A stretch of 33,779 nt of DNA from Rhodocyclaceae bacterium. GTDB taxonomy: Bacteria; Pseudomonadota; Gammaproteobacteria; Burkholderiales; Ga0077523. This document shows, in pieces, positions 1 through 8,594 of this stretch. The stretch's first letter is position 1. Every line of letters starts with the position of its first letter. The notes beneath the pieces are model-generated. The model was not told the origin of the DNA. It saw nothing but the letters and a program-made list of their open reading frames with translations, and made no database searches. Where the stretch lies: contig JADCHQ010000023.1 of NCBI GenBank assembly GCA_020248405.1, forward strand, positions 69,579 through 103,357. Direction: 5' to 3'. Position numbers and translations under genes: made by a program.

Positions 1-724
1 AGTGGATCAGCTCCAGGGCCCCATTCAGGTGCTCCACGATGGCCGTGCAGCTGTCCACCCAGTCGCCGCAGTTGACGTAGAGCACGCCGTCCACCTGCTT
101 CATGGCGGCGGCGTGGATGTGGCCGCACACCACGCCGTCGAAGCCGCGCGCCTTCACGCCGCGGCAGATGGATTCCTCGAAGCCGTAGATGAACTCCAGC
201 GCGCCCTTCACCTGGCGCTTGGCGAATCCCGCCAGCGACCAGTAGCCGGAGATGCGCAGGGTGCGACGCAGCCACGACAGCCAGATGTTCAGGCGCACCA
301 GCAGGTTGTAGGTGACATCGCCAAGCACCGCCACCCAGCGGTGGTAGCGCGTCACCTGGTCGAACTCGTCGCCGTGCAGCAGCAGCAGCCGCCGGCCATC
401 GGCCGTGACGTGCTCGTGTTCAGGCACCACCTGGATGTCGCCGAAGGACGTGCCCGCATACTCGCGCAGCGCCTCGTCGTGGTTGCCGGGCACGAACACC
501 ACCTTCACCCCGTGGCGCGCCTTGCGCAGCACCTTCTGCACCACGGTGTTCTGGGCGGCGGACCAGTGGATGCCGCGGCTCATGGCCCAGAAGTCCACGA
601 TGTCGCCCACCAGGAACAGTTGGTCGCACTCGTGGTGCTTCAGGAAGGACAGCAGCTGGTCGGCCTGGCAGGCGCGTGTGCCCAGGTGGATGTCGGAGAG
701 GAAGATGGAGCGGACGCGGGGCAT
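1..724 (-). CDS. LpxH-like metallophosphoesterase (UDP-2,3-diacylglucosamine diphosphatase family), 3' end cut off
   Basis: Translating the reverse strand from the ATG at 724 gives at least 241 residues with no stop before the window edge, so the C-terminus is missing. The calcineurin-like phosphoesterase motifs appear in order: SDIHLG near residue 9, GDIVDFW near 40, GNHDE near 75, LLHGDEFD near 105 and CGHIH near 190. These are the di-metal ligands of the family. The internal YWSLAGFAKRQVK stretch and the CGDWVDS ending match the 270-residue COG2908 group, which is annotated as UDP-2,3-diacylglucosamine diphosphatase, the enzyme that makes lipid X in lipid A synthesis. Many members of this group are not the classical LpxH, so the substrate is inferred. 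It lies 158 bp downstream of the enolase-superfamily gene on the same strand and may have its own promoter there. Confidence 0.85.
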   Translation of the reverse strand, partial: MPRVRSIFLSDIHLGTRACQADQLLSFLKHHECDQLFLVGDIVDFWAMSRGIHWSAAQNTVVQKVLRKARHGVKVVFVPGNHDEALREYAGTSFGDIQVVPEHEHVTADGRRLLLLHGDEFDQVTRYHRWVAVLGDVTYNLLVRLNIWLSWLRRTLRISGYWSLAGFAKRQVKGALEFIYGFEESICRGVKARGFDGVVCGHIHAAAMKQVDGVLYVNCGDWVDSCTAIVEHLNGALELIH

Positions 725-882
725 GAGTCAGGGCCCGGCGAGGCGGACCGTGCCATGGCCCGGGGTGGGAAGGCGGCACGATCCGGGCTTGGGAGCAGCC
801 GTGCGGAGCGAACACGTCGAGACGTTGAGCATCGGCGAAAGACGCTAGCGCGCCCGTGTTACACCGATGTGAATCCTCGCCC

Positions 883-2055
883 CTAATCGAAGCAGTGCAA
901 CGCCTCGCGGTTCGCGTCGATGAAGCCCCAGTCATACACCACACCCAGCCCGGGCCCCGCCGGCACGGGCACGCAGCCGTCCGCGCCCACGCAGTCGAGC
1001 TGGTCGTTGTAGCCGCAGGCGTACACGGGCGGCACGGCGTTGGGCGTGTCCGGCCCCACCAGCGCCACTTCGTAGAAGTTGCTGTTGCGCATGGCCGACA
1101 TGCAGTGCCGGTGCGCCGGCCCGCAGGCGTGGATCTCCACATCGATGCCGAAGGCCTCGCCCAGGTGCGCGATCTTCATGGCGCCGGTGATGCCCATGTC
1201 GTACTCGGGGTCCACGCGCAGGAAGTCTGTGCCGCCCTGCACCAGGAAATCGGCCTTGGGCTCCACGCCGCGCACGTGCTCGGTCTGCAGGATGGGCGTG
1301 CGGATCATCTCGCGCAGCCTGCGGTGGGCGAAGGCGGAGGTGCCCGAGTCGCGGAACGGGTCTTCGTACCAGAAGTAATCCGCCTCGTCGCAGGCGCGGC
1401 CCACGTAGAGCGCGTCGGCGAAGGTGCGCAGCTCGCAGGCCGGGTCGATCATCAGGGTCATGCGATCGCCCATGACCTTGCGAACGTGCAGCAGGTTGGC
1501 GGCCTCCTCGCGCGGGTTGCCGTCGTTCCAGCCATGGATCTTGAAGGCGCGGTAGCCCATGGCGTGGCACTGCTCGGCGAAGGCGGCGTACTTCTCCTTG
1601 CTGTCCAGGCCGCCGTTGCGGTCGCCGTGGTAGGTGCTGGCATAGGCGGGCAGCCGCTTGCGGTAGCCGCCCAGCAGTTCACTCACCGAGGCGCCGAGCT
1701 TTTTTCCGGCCAGATCCCACAGGGCGATGTCCAGCGGCCCGTGGCCCATGTGGTCGAACTGGCGCGCCTGGCGCTTGAGATCGTCGTAGATCAGCTCGCG
1801 CTGCGTGGCGTCGCGCCCGATGAGGTAGGGCGCCAGCATGAGCGTCTGGCCCAGCGCCGAGGCCGAGGCCACCCAGTGGGTGACATACTCGCCGCGCAGG
1901 CCATCGGCGGTCTGGATGATCACGGCATACTTGGTGAAGCGGGTGCTCGCCCCCTTGGAGTAGGCAATGGCGCCCACGCCGCCGCCGCGCACCTGGCCCA
2001 AATTGCGGCCCTCGAAGCCGAATACGTGCACTTCGACCCTGTCGATGCGGCTCAT
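883..2055 (-). CDS. Mandelate racemase/muconate lactonizing enzyme family protein, probable acid-sugar dehydratase type
   Basis: A 390-residue protein starting at an ATG preceded by GGGAG nine bases upstream. It has the enolase-superfamily layout: an N-terminal capping domain (about 1-130) and a TIM barrel. Candidate magnesium ligands are D204 (MIDPACE), E231 (WYEDP) and E259 (QTEH). A His-Asp dyad is readable as H309 and D282. Their 27-residue spacing, and the following E329 at +20, are the same as in mandelate racemase (D270, H297, E317). The position normally occupied by the second lysine of the KxK motif is histidine (K172-I-H174). In this superfamily, retaining the His-Asp dyad while losing that lysine fits dehydration of an acid sugar better than racemisation. 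The substrate cannot be read from sequence. No transporter or sugar-acid pathway genes flank it. Confidence 0.85.
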   Translation of the reverse strand: MSRIDRVEVHVFGFEGRNLGQVRGGGVGAIAYSKGASTRFTKYAVIIQTADGLRGEYVTHWVASASALGQTLMLAPYLIGRDATQRELIYDDLKRQARQFDHMGHGPLDIALWDLAGKKLGASVSELLGGYRKRLPAYASTYHGDRNGGLDSKEKYAAFAEQCHAMGYRAFKIHGWNDGNPREEAANLLHVRKVMGDRMTLMIDPACELRTFADALYVGRACDEADYFWYEDPFRDSGTSAFAHRRLREMIRTPILQTEHVRGVEPKADFLVQGGTDFLRVDPEYDMGITGAMKIAHLGEAFGIDVEIHACGPAHRHCMSAMRNSNFYEVALVGPDTPNAVPPVYACGYNDQLDCVGADGCVPVPAGPGLGVVYDWGFIDANREALHCFD

Positions 2056-2159
2056 GACGTTCTCCCTGATTATGGTTGGCGCGGCTGCAGCGAGGATAAC
2101 AAGGCAAAGCGTCTCCAGTGCCCGGTAAGATCGCTCCCTCCACCACCACCTGGCCCGCC

Positions 2160-2576
2160 ATGGAAAGGATGCTCACCTGCGCTGCCCTGTGCACTGCCCT
2201 TGCCGCCCTGCCGTCGCCCGGCGCGGGCGCGAACGAGCGCGCCATCGAGGCACCGGCAGTGGACGTGCGCGCGGCATCCACCGCTGCCTTCCAGCGCCGC
2301 GCCGTGGAACTGCAGCGCGGCCTCTACCAGTCCACGCTCTCCGCCGCCTCGGCAGTGGCGGCGCGGGCAGAGGCCGGGCTGTGCACCGAGCTGGCACGCA
2401 ACCGGGCCCGGCGCTATCGCGAGATCCTCGCCTCGGCTCTGGGCGAGGCTGGCAAGGCGGACGCGGTGGCCGCGGAGCATCCCGCCCGGGCGGCGGCGCT
2501 GTACCGCCGGGCCGAGCGCATCGCCAGCGGCGTGGTGGCGGGCGCGGCCTCCATCGGCTGTGAGGCCGAGGGATGA
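2160..2576 (+). CDS. Small exported protein of unknown function
   Basis: I do not recognise this 138-residue protein. It starts with a short signal-peptide-like segment: a positive M-E-R-M, a hydrophobic stretch (LTCAALCTALAALP), then a probable cleavage after AGA near residue 23. The mature part is alanine- and arginine-rich and predicted helical, with two cysteines (in GLC and in IGC near the C-terminus) that could pair. Its TGA stop overlaps the ATG of the next gene (ATGA), which is the best evidence that it is a real, co-translated gene. The start is uncertain: a GTG at 2118 and an ATG at 2169 are alternatives, and no good ribosome binding site precedes 2160. It is divergent from the enolase-superfamily gene, with 104 bp between their starts. 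Confidence 0.6.
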   Translation: MERMLTCAALCTALAALPSPGAGANERAIEAPAVDVRAASTAAFQRRAVELQRGLYQSTLSAASAVAARAEAGLCTELARNRARRYREILASALGEAGKADAVAAEHPARAAALYRRAERIASGVVAGAASIGCEAEG

Positions 2577-3118
2577 GCGCGCAGCCGCTCTTTCCACGGG
2601 CGCCCGCGGGAGTCCTCGCCGGATTCGTGGCGGCCATGGTGGCGGTGATCGCCGCCTCCAACGTGCTCGTCCAGCAACCGGTCAACGACTGGCTCACCTG
2701 GGGTGCCATCACCTATCCCTTCGCCTTCCTGGTCACCGACCTGGCGAACCGCTTCCACGGCCCGGCTTTCGCCCGGCGCGTGGTGTGGGCGGGCTTTGTG
2801 ATTGCCGTGGCGGCCTCGGCGTGGCTGGCTACGCCGCGCATCGCGGTGGCCTCCGGCACGGCCTTCCTGCTGGCCGAGCTGGTGGACGTGCGCATCTTCG
2901 ACCGGCTGCGTCACCAGGCGTGGTGGCGGCCGCCGCTGGTGTCCACCCTGGCGGGATCGGTGCTGGACACGGCAATCTTCTTCTGCGTGGCCTTCGCCGG
3001 CACGGACATGCCGTGGATCACCCTTGCCCTGGGGGATCTGGGGGTGAAGTTCGGGCTGGCGCTGGCCACGCTGCTGCCGTTTCGCGCGGCGCTGGCGCTG
3101 TGGAGGCCTCAGGCGTGA
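2573..3118 (+). CDS. YhhQ/VUT-family membrane protein (queuosine precursor transporter-like)
   Basis: A 181-residue integral membrane protein with about five or six hydrophobic segments. The stretch TYPFAFLVTDLANRFHG (about residues 47-63), followed later by SGTAFLLAELVDVRIFDRLR (about 90-109), is characteristic of the DUF165 / VUT family. Its best-known member, YhhQ, imports queuosine precursors (preQ0/preQ1). The protein is shorter than E. coli YhhQ (about 220 residues), like many alphaproteobacterial VUT proteins. The start overlaps the upstream stop by four bases (ATGA), and the stop overlaps the GTG of the next gene, so the three genes look translationally coupled. No queuosine synthesis gene is in the window, so transport of a queuosine precursor is a family-based inference only. 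Confidence 0.8.
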   Translation: MSAQPLFPRAPAGVLAGFVAAMVAVIAASNVLVQQPVNDWLTWGAITYPFAFLVTDLANRFHGPAFARRVVWAGFVIAVAASAWLATPRIAVASGTAFLLAELVDVRIFDRLRHQAWWRPPLVSTLAGSVLDTAIFFCVAFAGTDMPWITLALGDLGVKFGLALATLLPFRAALALWRPQA

Positions 3119-3819
3119 GGCGGCCGCGCGCGGTGCGCGGTGGCGCGGTCCTGGCAGCGCTGGCCTGCGGCCTGGCGCTGGCGGCCTGCCCCCTTGGCAG
3201 CGCGAACGGCGTGGACCCGCCGGGCACGGCCAACGCCGCCCCCATGGACCGCGGCCAGGCGCTGTCGGCCCTGGAGTCCGCCGAAGCGCCGCAGCGACGC
3301 CTTGCGGTGCTACGGCTTGCGAACGTGGCTCTTCCAGAGGACGCGGCAGCGCTGGTGGACACCCTGCGCGACGACGACGAGGAGGTGCGTGAGCTGGCCG
3401 AAGGGGCGCTGTGGGCGCTCTGGGGCCGCTCGGGCGATCCCGGCGTGGACGCGCGCCTGCAGCGAGGCACCGCGCTCATGGGCGAGGGCCAGCTGGACGA
3501 GAGCATCGCCGTGTTCTCGGCCATCATCACCGAGCGGCCCGACTTCGCCGAGGCGTGGAACAAGCGCGCCACAGCGCTCTTCCTGAAGGGCGACTACCAG
3601 GGCTCCATGGCCGACTGCGCCGAAGTGGACCGGCGCAACCCCCGGCACTTCGGGATGATGGCTGGCATGGGCCAGGTCTGGCTGCGCCTGGGCGATCTGG
3701 AGAAGGCGGAGGGCTGGCTCACGCGCGCACTGGAGGTCAACCCGAACATGACCGGCGTGGCGGCGATGCTGGAAGCTATCCGCACCGAGCGTCACCGCCG
3801 CGGCCGCCGCGACACCTGA
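3115..3819 (+). CDS. HEAT/TPR-repeat lipoprotein
   Basis: A 234-residue protein. The GTG at 3115 was chosen because it is preceded by GGAGG at an ideal distance, overlaps the previous stop (GTGA) and gives a lipoprotein signal: an arginine-rich N-terminus, a hydrophobic run and the lipobox L22-A-A-C25. After the cysteine comes a HEAT-like helical pair (about residues 50-105, with RRLAVLRLANV and EEVRELAEGALWALWG). It is followed by two or three TPR units (about 115-215, including SIAVFSAIITERPDFAEAWNKRA and KAEGWLTRALEVNPNM). Such proteins usually act as periplasmic scaffolds. No enzymatic residues are visible and I cannot name a partner. A far longer open frame runs into this gene from upstream, but that part is antisense to real genes. 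Confidence 0.8.
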   Translation: MRRPRAVRGGAVLAALACGLALAACPLGSANGVDPPGTANAAPMDRGQALSALESAEAPQRRLAVLRLANVALPEDAAALVDTLRDDDEEVRELAEGALWALWGRSGDPGVDARLQRGTALMGEGQLDESIAVFSAIITERPDFAEAWNKRATALFLKGDYQGSMADCAEVDRRNPRHFGMMAGMGQVWLRLGDLEKAEGWLTRALEVNPNMTGVAAMLEAIRTERHRRGRRDT

Positions 3820-3898
3820 GTCAGCAGCCCCGCGCCCCCGGACAGGATGGCGAGGTGCTTCCGGCGCTTCCCCTTGCCGCCCGCCCCGCACCGCCGAA

Positions 3899-6800
3899 TC
3901 AGGCGGCGGCGCGCTGGGTTTCCGTGGCGGGAGAGGAGAATTCGGCCAGCAGTTGCGCCTCCTTCTGCTTTGCAGCATGCAGGTGACGCTCCTTCACGTG
4001 GCCGAAGCCGCGAATCTCCTCGGGGATGGAGGCGATGCGTGCGGCCAGGACCAGGTTGCCGGCATCGAGCTTTGCAAGGAGCCCGCGCACCGTCTGCTCG
4101 TATTGCCCGATGAGCGCGCGCTCGGTGCGCCGCTCGGTGGTGCGGCCGAAGATGTCGAAGGGGCCGCCGCGCAGGAAGCGCAGCCTGGCCAGCACCTTGA
4201 AGGCGTGCCACACCCACGGGCCGTACTGCGACTTGCGCAGCTCGCCGGTGGTCTTGTCGCGCTTGGACAGCAGCGGCGGCGCCAGGTGGAAGCGCAGGGA
4301 ATAGTCGCCGTCGAACTGCGCCTCCAGCTTTTTCCTGAACTCGCCGCTGGTGTAGAGCCGCGCCACCTCGTACTCGTCCTTGTAGGCCATGAGCTTGAAG
4401 AAGTAGCGCGCCACGGCCTCGGTGAGCGCGGTGGACCCCGGCGCCTGCCGCGACTCAGCCGCGCGCACTTCGTCCACCAGCCGGCGGTAGCGGCCCGCCC
4501 AGGCGGCGTTCTGGTAGCCGGTGAGGAATGCCACGCGGCGCTCGATCATCTCGTCCAGGGACTCGGACACGCGCACGCTGGACTGCTTCTCCGCCCGGGG
4601 CGCCACGAGGTTTTGCACCGCGTTGAGGTCGGCGGCGGCGCGGCGGCCCCACAGCAGCGCCGCCTGGTTCATCTTGACCGCCGCGCCGTTGAGATCGATG
4701 GCCTTGTTCAGGGCCTCCCAGGACACCGGCACCAGCCCGCGCTGCCAGGCATAGCCCAGCATGAACATGTTGGTGGCGATGGAGTCGCCCATGAGCGTGG
4801 TGGCAATGCGCTGCGCGTCCACGAACTCGGCGTTTTCCGCGCCCACGCCCTTGCGGATGGTGTCCTGCAGGTCGGCCGAGGGGAAGCGCGCGTCGGCGTT
4901 GCGGGTGAAATCACCCGTCATCTGGCGATGCAGGTTCACCACCATGCGCGTGCCCAGTCGGGTGCCGCCCATGGTCTTCTGGCTGGCGGATACCACCAGG
5001 TCGCAGCCCAGCACCAGCTTCGCTCCGCCCGCGCCCAGGCGCACGGTCCTGATCTGGTCGGGATGGGCGGAGATCTGCAAGTGGCTCCACACCGCACCGC
5101 CCTTCTGGGCGAGGCCCGCCATGTCCAGCGCCGCGAAACCCTTGCCCTCCAGGTGCGCGGCCATGCCCACGATGGCGCCGATGGTCACCACCCCCGTGCC
5201 ACCCACGCCCGTGACCAGAATGCCGTAGGGCTGGTCGAGCGCCGGAAGCGTCGGCTCCGGCAGCGCCGGGAAGGGACCGTCCACGTTCGCACCCGCCGGC
5301 TTGGGCGGGGCGATCTTGCGCACGCCGCCGCCGTGCACGGTGACGAAGCTGGGACAGAAGCCCTTCACGCAGGAGTAGTCCTTGTTGCAGGCCGACTGGT
5401 CGATGGCGCGCTTACGTCCGAACTCGGTTTCCAGCGGCGTGACCGACACGCAGTTGGACTTCACGCCGCAGTCGCCGCAGCCCTCGCACACCAGATCGTT
5501 GATGAACACGCGCTTGGGCGGGTCGGGGTAGAGGTTCTTCTTGCGGCGGCGGCGCTTCTCGGCAGCGCAGGTCTGATCGTAGACGATCAGGGAAACGCCC
5601 TTCTCGCCGGTGAAGCTTTTCTGCACCTCGAGATAGTCGTCGCGATGATGCACGGTGACGCCGGGCGCGAAGCCGGCGTCAGCGCCGTACTTCTCGGGCT
5701 CGTCGGTGACCACCGCGATGCGCTTCACACCCTCGGCGTGCATCTGCCGGGTGATCTGGGGCACGGTGAGCTGGCCGTCCACGTGCTGGCCGCCGGTCAT
5801 GGCCACGGCGTCGTTGTAGAGGATCTTGTAGGTCATGGTGGCGCCCGAGGCCACTGCCGCGCGCACCGCCAGCGAACCGGAATGGAAGTAGGTGCCGTCG
5901 CCGATGTTCTGGAAGATGTGATTGGTCTCCACGAAGGGCGCCATGCCCATCCAGCTGGCGCCCTCGCCGCCCATCTGGGTGTAGCCCGCGGTGTTGCGGT
6001 TCATCCACTGGGACATGAAGTGGCAGCCGATGCCGGCCATGGCCTTGCTGCCCTCGGGCACGCGGGTGCCGGTGTTGTGCGGGCAGCCGGAGCAGAAGTA
6101 AGGCGTGCGCTCCATGGCGGGTTTTTCCGGCTCGCGCCCGCGCAGGCGCTCCTGCTCGGCCACGCGGGCGGCCAGTTGCTCGTCGTGGCCCGCTTCGAGG
6201 ATTCGCCGGCCGATGGCGATGGCGATCTCGTTGGGGTCCAGCGCCGCGTTGCTCTGGAACAGCAGGCGGCCGGCGCGGTCGTTCTTGCCTTCCACCATAG
6301 GCGCGCCGGGAACGCCGTAGAGCGCATCCTTGAGCTGAGGCTCGATGAGCGCGCGCTTCTCCTCCACCACCAGCACCTGCTCCAGGCCCTCGGCGAAGCG
6401 GCGCGCACCCTCGGGCTCGAGGGGCCAGGTCATGCCCACCTTGTAGACGCGCAGGCCGAGGCGCGCGGCCTCGGCGTCGTCGATGCCCAGGCAGGCGAGC
6501 GCCTGGCGCACATCCATGTAGGACTTGCCGCAGGTGGCGATGCCGAAGCGCGCCTTCGGGCTGTCGATCACCACTCGGTCGATGGCATTGGCACGGGCGA
6601 AGGCCTTCACCGCCTCGATCTTGACGCGGTGCAGCCGCGCCTCCTGGTCCAGGGGCTGGTCCGGGAAGCGGATGTGCGGGCCGCCGGGCGGAAACTGGAA
6701 GTCCTCGGGGATGCGGATGCGGATGCGTGCCGGGTCCACGTCCACCGAGGCGGTGGCGTCGATGGTGTCCTTCATGCACTTGAGGCCAACCCACACGCCG

Positions 6801-7378
6801 GCGTAGCGCGACAGCGCCCAGCCCACCAGGCCGTAGTCGAGCAGCTCCTGCACGCCGGCCGGATTGAGCACCGGGATCATGGCGTCCACCATGGCGAACT
6901 CGCTCTGGTGCGCGGTGGTGGAGGATTCGCAGGTGTGGTCATCGCCCATGAGCGCGATCACCCCGCCCTTGGGCGCGGTACCGGCGAGATTGCCGTGGCG
7001 GAAGGCGTCTCCCGTGCGGTCCACACCGGGCCCCTTGCCGTACCAGATGGCGAACACGCCGTCGTACTTGTTGTCGCCGTCCAGGTGGGCCTGCTGCGTG
7101 CCCCAGCAGGCCGTGGCCGCGAGATCTTCGTTCACACCGGGGTTGAAGACGATGTGGTGCTCGTCCAGCAGCTTGCGCGCGGCAGTGAGCTGCTGGTCAT
7201 AGCCGCCCAGGGGGCTGCCGCGGTAGCCGGAGATGTAGGCAGCGGTGTTGAGTCCGGCGGCCAGGTCGCGGCGGCGCTGCATCATGGGCAGGCGCACCAG
7301 CGCCTGGGTGCCAGTGATGAAAATGCGGCCCTTGTCCAGGGTGTACTTGTCGGTGAGGGAAACGTCGATCAGTGCCAT
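3899..7378 (-). CDS. Indolepyruvate ferredoxin oxidoreductase, fused alpha-beta form
   Basis: A 1159-residue protein. The ATG at 7378 (MALIDVSLTDKY) was chosen over an upstream frame extension because GGAG lies just before it. It oxidatively decarboxylates indolepyruvate and other aryl- or branched-chain 2-oxo acids, from amino acid transamination, to acyl-CoA and reduces ferredoxin. The N-terminal half holds the pyrimidine-binding region and a thiamine diphosphate fold with FCSGCPHNTGTR and GDGTYFHSG followed by the N-D pair. Cysteines C631, C634, C637, C643, C664, C670 and C675 are in place for iron-sulphur clusters. A gamma-like domain (GVGGTGVVTIGAIVG, near 720) and a C-terminal DUF6537-like region follow. 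This fused form is typical of Proteobacteria. It lies 93 bp downstream of an MDR oxidoreductase on the same strand. Confidence 0.92.
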   Translation of the reverse strand: MALIDVSLTDKYTLDKGRIFITGTQALVRLPMMQRRRDLAAGLNTAAYISGYRGSPLGGYDQQLTAARKLLDEHHIVFNPGVNEDLAATACWGTQQAHLDGDNKYDGVFAIWYGKGPGVDRTGDAFRHGNLAGTAPKGGVIALMGDDHTCESSTTAHQSEFAMVDAMIPVLNPAGVQELLDYGLVGWALSRYAGVWVGLKCMKDTIDATASVDVDPARIRIRIPEDFQFPPGGPHIRFPDQPLDQEARLHRVKIEAVKAFARANAIDRVVIDSPKARFGIATCGKSYMDVRQALACLGIDDAEAARLGLRVYKVGMTWPLEPEGARRFAEGLEQVLVVEEKRALIEPQLKDALYGVPGAPMVEGKNDRAGRLLFQSNAALDPNEIAIAIGRRILEAGHDEQLAARVAEQERLRGREPEKPAMERTPYFCSGCPHNTGTRVPEGSKAMAGIGCHFMSQWMNRNTAGYTQMGGEGASWMGMAPFVETNHIFQNIGDGTYFHSGSLAVRAAVASGATMTYKILYNDAVAMTGGQHVDGQLTVPQITRQMHAEGVKRIAVVTDEPEKYGADAGFAPGVTVHHRDDYLEVQKSFTGEKGVSLIVYDQTCAAEKRRRRKKNLYPDPPKRVFINDLVCEGCGDCGVKSNCVSVTPLETEFGRKRAIDQSACNKDYSCVKGFCPSFVTVHGGGVRKIAPPKPAGANVDGPFPALPEPTLPALDQPYGILVTGVGGTGVVTIGAIVGMAAHLEGKGFAALDMAGLAQKGGAVWSHLQISAHPDQIRTVRLGAGGAKLVLGCDLVVSASQKTMGGTRLGTRMVVNLHRQMTGDFTRNADARFPSADLQDTIRKGVGAENAEFVDAQRIATTLMGDSIATNMFMLGYAWQRGLVPVSWEALNKAIDLNGAAVKMNQAALLWGRRAAADLNAVQNLVAPRAEKQSSVRVSESLDEMIERRVAFLTGYQNAAWAGRYRRLVDEVRAAESRQAPGSTALTEAVARYFFKLMAYKDEYEVARLYTSGEFRKKLEAQFDGDYSLRFHLAPPLLSKRDKTTGELRKSQYGPWVWHAFKVLARLRFLRGGPFDIFGRTTERRTERALIGQYEQTVRGLLAKLDAGNLVLAARIASIPEEIRGFGHVKERHLHAAKQKEAQLLAEFSSPATETQRAAA

Positions 7379-7471
7379 GGTGTGCTCCGCGGCGCGGATG
7401 GACCCGCGTCCTTGTGCTGGTGAATGCTGCATTCTGCCAAAGCGGGCGGCAGGAGGATGTCCTTCAGGCCC

Positions 7472-8482
7472 TCAGCGCTCGATCACCACCTTGCCGGTGT
7501 GAGCAGCGCCGGCCAGGTGGTCGTAGGCCGCGCGCGCCTCGTGGAAACCGAAACTGCGGTGGATGGGCGGGCGCAGCCCGGAGGTGGCAATGGCGCGGTT
7601 CATGTCCTCGAACATCTCTCGCGAGCCCACGTAGATGCCCTGCACCTTCACGCCGCGGCGCAGGATAGCGGCGGTGCTGACGGGGCCGGCGACGCCGGTG
7701 AGCACGCCGATCATGGCCACGGTGCCGCCCAGCCGCACGGCGGCCAGCGACTTCTCGAAGGTGCCCGCGCCGCCCACCTCCACCACGATGTCGGCGCCCC
7801 GGCCGCCGGTGAGTTCGAGTACTGCCTTGTCCCAGTCCGGTTGCGCACGATAGTTGACGGTGGCGTGGGCACCCAGTCCCGTGGCCACCGCGAGTTTCTC
7901 GTCGCTGCTGGAGGTGACGATGACCCTCGCGCCGGACAAGCGCGCAAATTGCAACGCGAGCAGCGAAACGCCGCCAGTCCCCAGGCACAGCACCGTGTCG
8001 CCCGGCTTGAGGCCGCCGCCGTGCACCAGCGCGTTCCACGCCGTCACCGCCGCGCAGGGCAGGCAGGCGGCCTCGGCGTCGGTGAGGTGTGCCGGCACCT
8101 TGACGACCCCCTGCTCGGAGAGCACCACGTGCTCGGCAAGCATGCCGTCAATGGCTCCGCCCAGCGCGCTACCCGGCGCTTCAGGCGGGATGCCGCCACC
8201 GAGCCAGGCCTGCATGAAACAGCCGGCCACGCGATCGCCCACCTTCACGCGACTCACGCCCAGGCCCGTGTCCACCACTTCGCCCACGCCGTCGGAGAGC
8301 GGTATGCGCCCGAGCGGCGGCGGCCCGCCATAGCTGCCGCGGGCGGTGAGCAGGTCGCGATAGTTCAGTGACCAGGCCTTCATGCGCAACAGCACCTGGC
8401 CCGGCCCGGGGCTGGGATCGGGCCGCTCCACGGCGGTGAGGCTGTCGAGACCGGGCTTGTGCTGCAATTCGTAGGCTTTCAC
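7472..8482 (-). CDS. Medium-chain (MDR) NAD(P)-dependent alcohol dehydrogenase / quinone oxidoreductase-like protein
   Basis: A 336-residue protein beginning at a GTG (VKAYELQHKPGLDSL), with AGGA about 11 bases upstream; a longer reading from 8785 would run antisense through the LysR gene. It has the GroES-like N-terminal half (YRDLLTARGSYGG, GVGEVVDTG, VGDRVAG) and a Rossmann fold with the nucleotide motif LGTGGVSLLALQFARL near residue 165. The catalytic zinc ligand pattern of classical alcohol dehydrogenases is not obvious (N-Y-R-D replaces the usual C-H-S-D), which points to the zinc-independent quinone-oxidoreductase-like branch. The substrate is unknown. It is divergent from a LysR regulator, the usual arrangement when the regulator controls its neighbour, and may be read through into the downstream oxidoreductase. 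Confidence 0.85.
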   Translation of the reverse strand: MKAYELQHKPGLDSLTAVERPDPSPGPGQVLLRMKAWSLNYRDLLTARGSYGGPPPLGRIPLSDGVGEVVDTGLGVSRVKVGDRVAGCFMQAWLGGGIPPEAPGSALGGAIDGMLAEHVVLSEQGVVKVPAHLTDAEAACLPCAAVTAWNALVHGGGLKPGDTVLCLGTGGVSLLALQFARLSGARVIVTSSSDEKLAVATGLGAHATVNYRAQPDWDKAVLELTGGRGADIVVEVGGAGTFEKSLAAVRLGGTVAMIGVLTGVAGPVSTAAILRRGVKVQGIYVGSREMFEDMNRAIATSGLRPPIHRSFGFHEARAAYDHLAGAAHTGKVVIER

Positions 8483-8536
8483 GGCGTCAGTCCTATTGGG
8501 GCGCGGATGGCCAGACAGGCTATGGTAGGCTGGAAG

Positions 8537-8551
8537 CGTGGATGCTCCACG
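8537..8551. promoter_or_regulatory. Inverted repeat in the divergent MDR oxidoreductase / LysR intergenic region
   Basis: CGTGGA-TGC-TCCACG is a perfect 6-bp inverted repeat 43 bp upstream of the LysR ATG and 54 bp upstream of the oxidoreductase GTG. It sits in the 112-bp intergenic region (8483-8594), where a LysR regulator would be expected to bind. A looser CCAG...CTGG pair lies at about 8510-8534. Operator function is inferred from position and symmetry only. Confidence 0.35.
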
Positions 8552-8594
8552 ACTCACGCACGGAACAGCACCGTTTCCGCTCTGGCTCGAACCC

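Noticed and set aside
805..830. ACGTC-GA-GACGT repeat upstream of the LpxH-like gene
   Set aside because: A 5-bp stem with a 2-base loop is expected by chance in this GC-rich sequence, and no promoter elements line up with it.
856..3114. Very long plus-strand open frame leading into the TPR lipoprotein
   Set aside because: It is antisense to the enolase-superfamily gene and crosses the exported-protein and VUT genes out of frame. Its sequence is low-complexity (His/Val/Ala-rich), typical of GC-rich shadow frames. Only the part from the GTG at 3115 is credible.
3820..3898. Possible terminator between the convergent lipoprotein and indolepyruvate oxidoreductase genes
   Set aside because: No stable stem followed by a T-run on either strand was found in the 79-bp gap.
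3953..7423. 1156-codon plus-strand open frame opposite the indolepyruvate oxidoreductase
   Set aside because: It mirrors the real gene on the other strand and has no recognisable domain; high third-position GC removes stops from the opposite frame.
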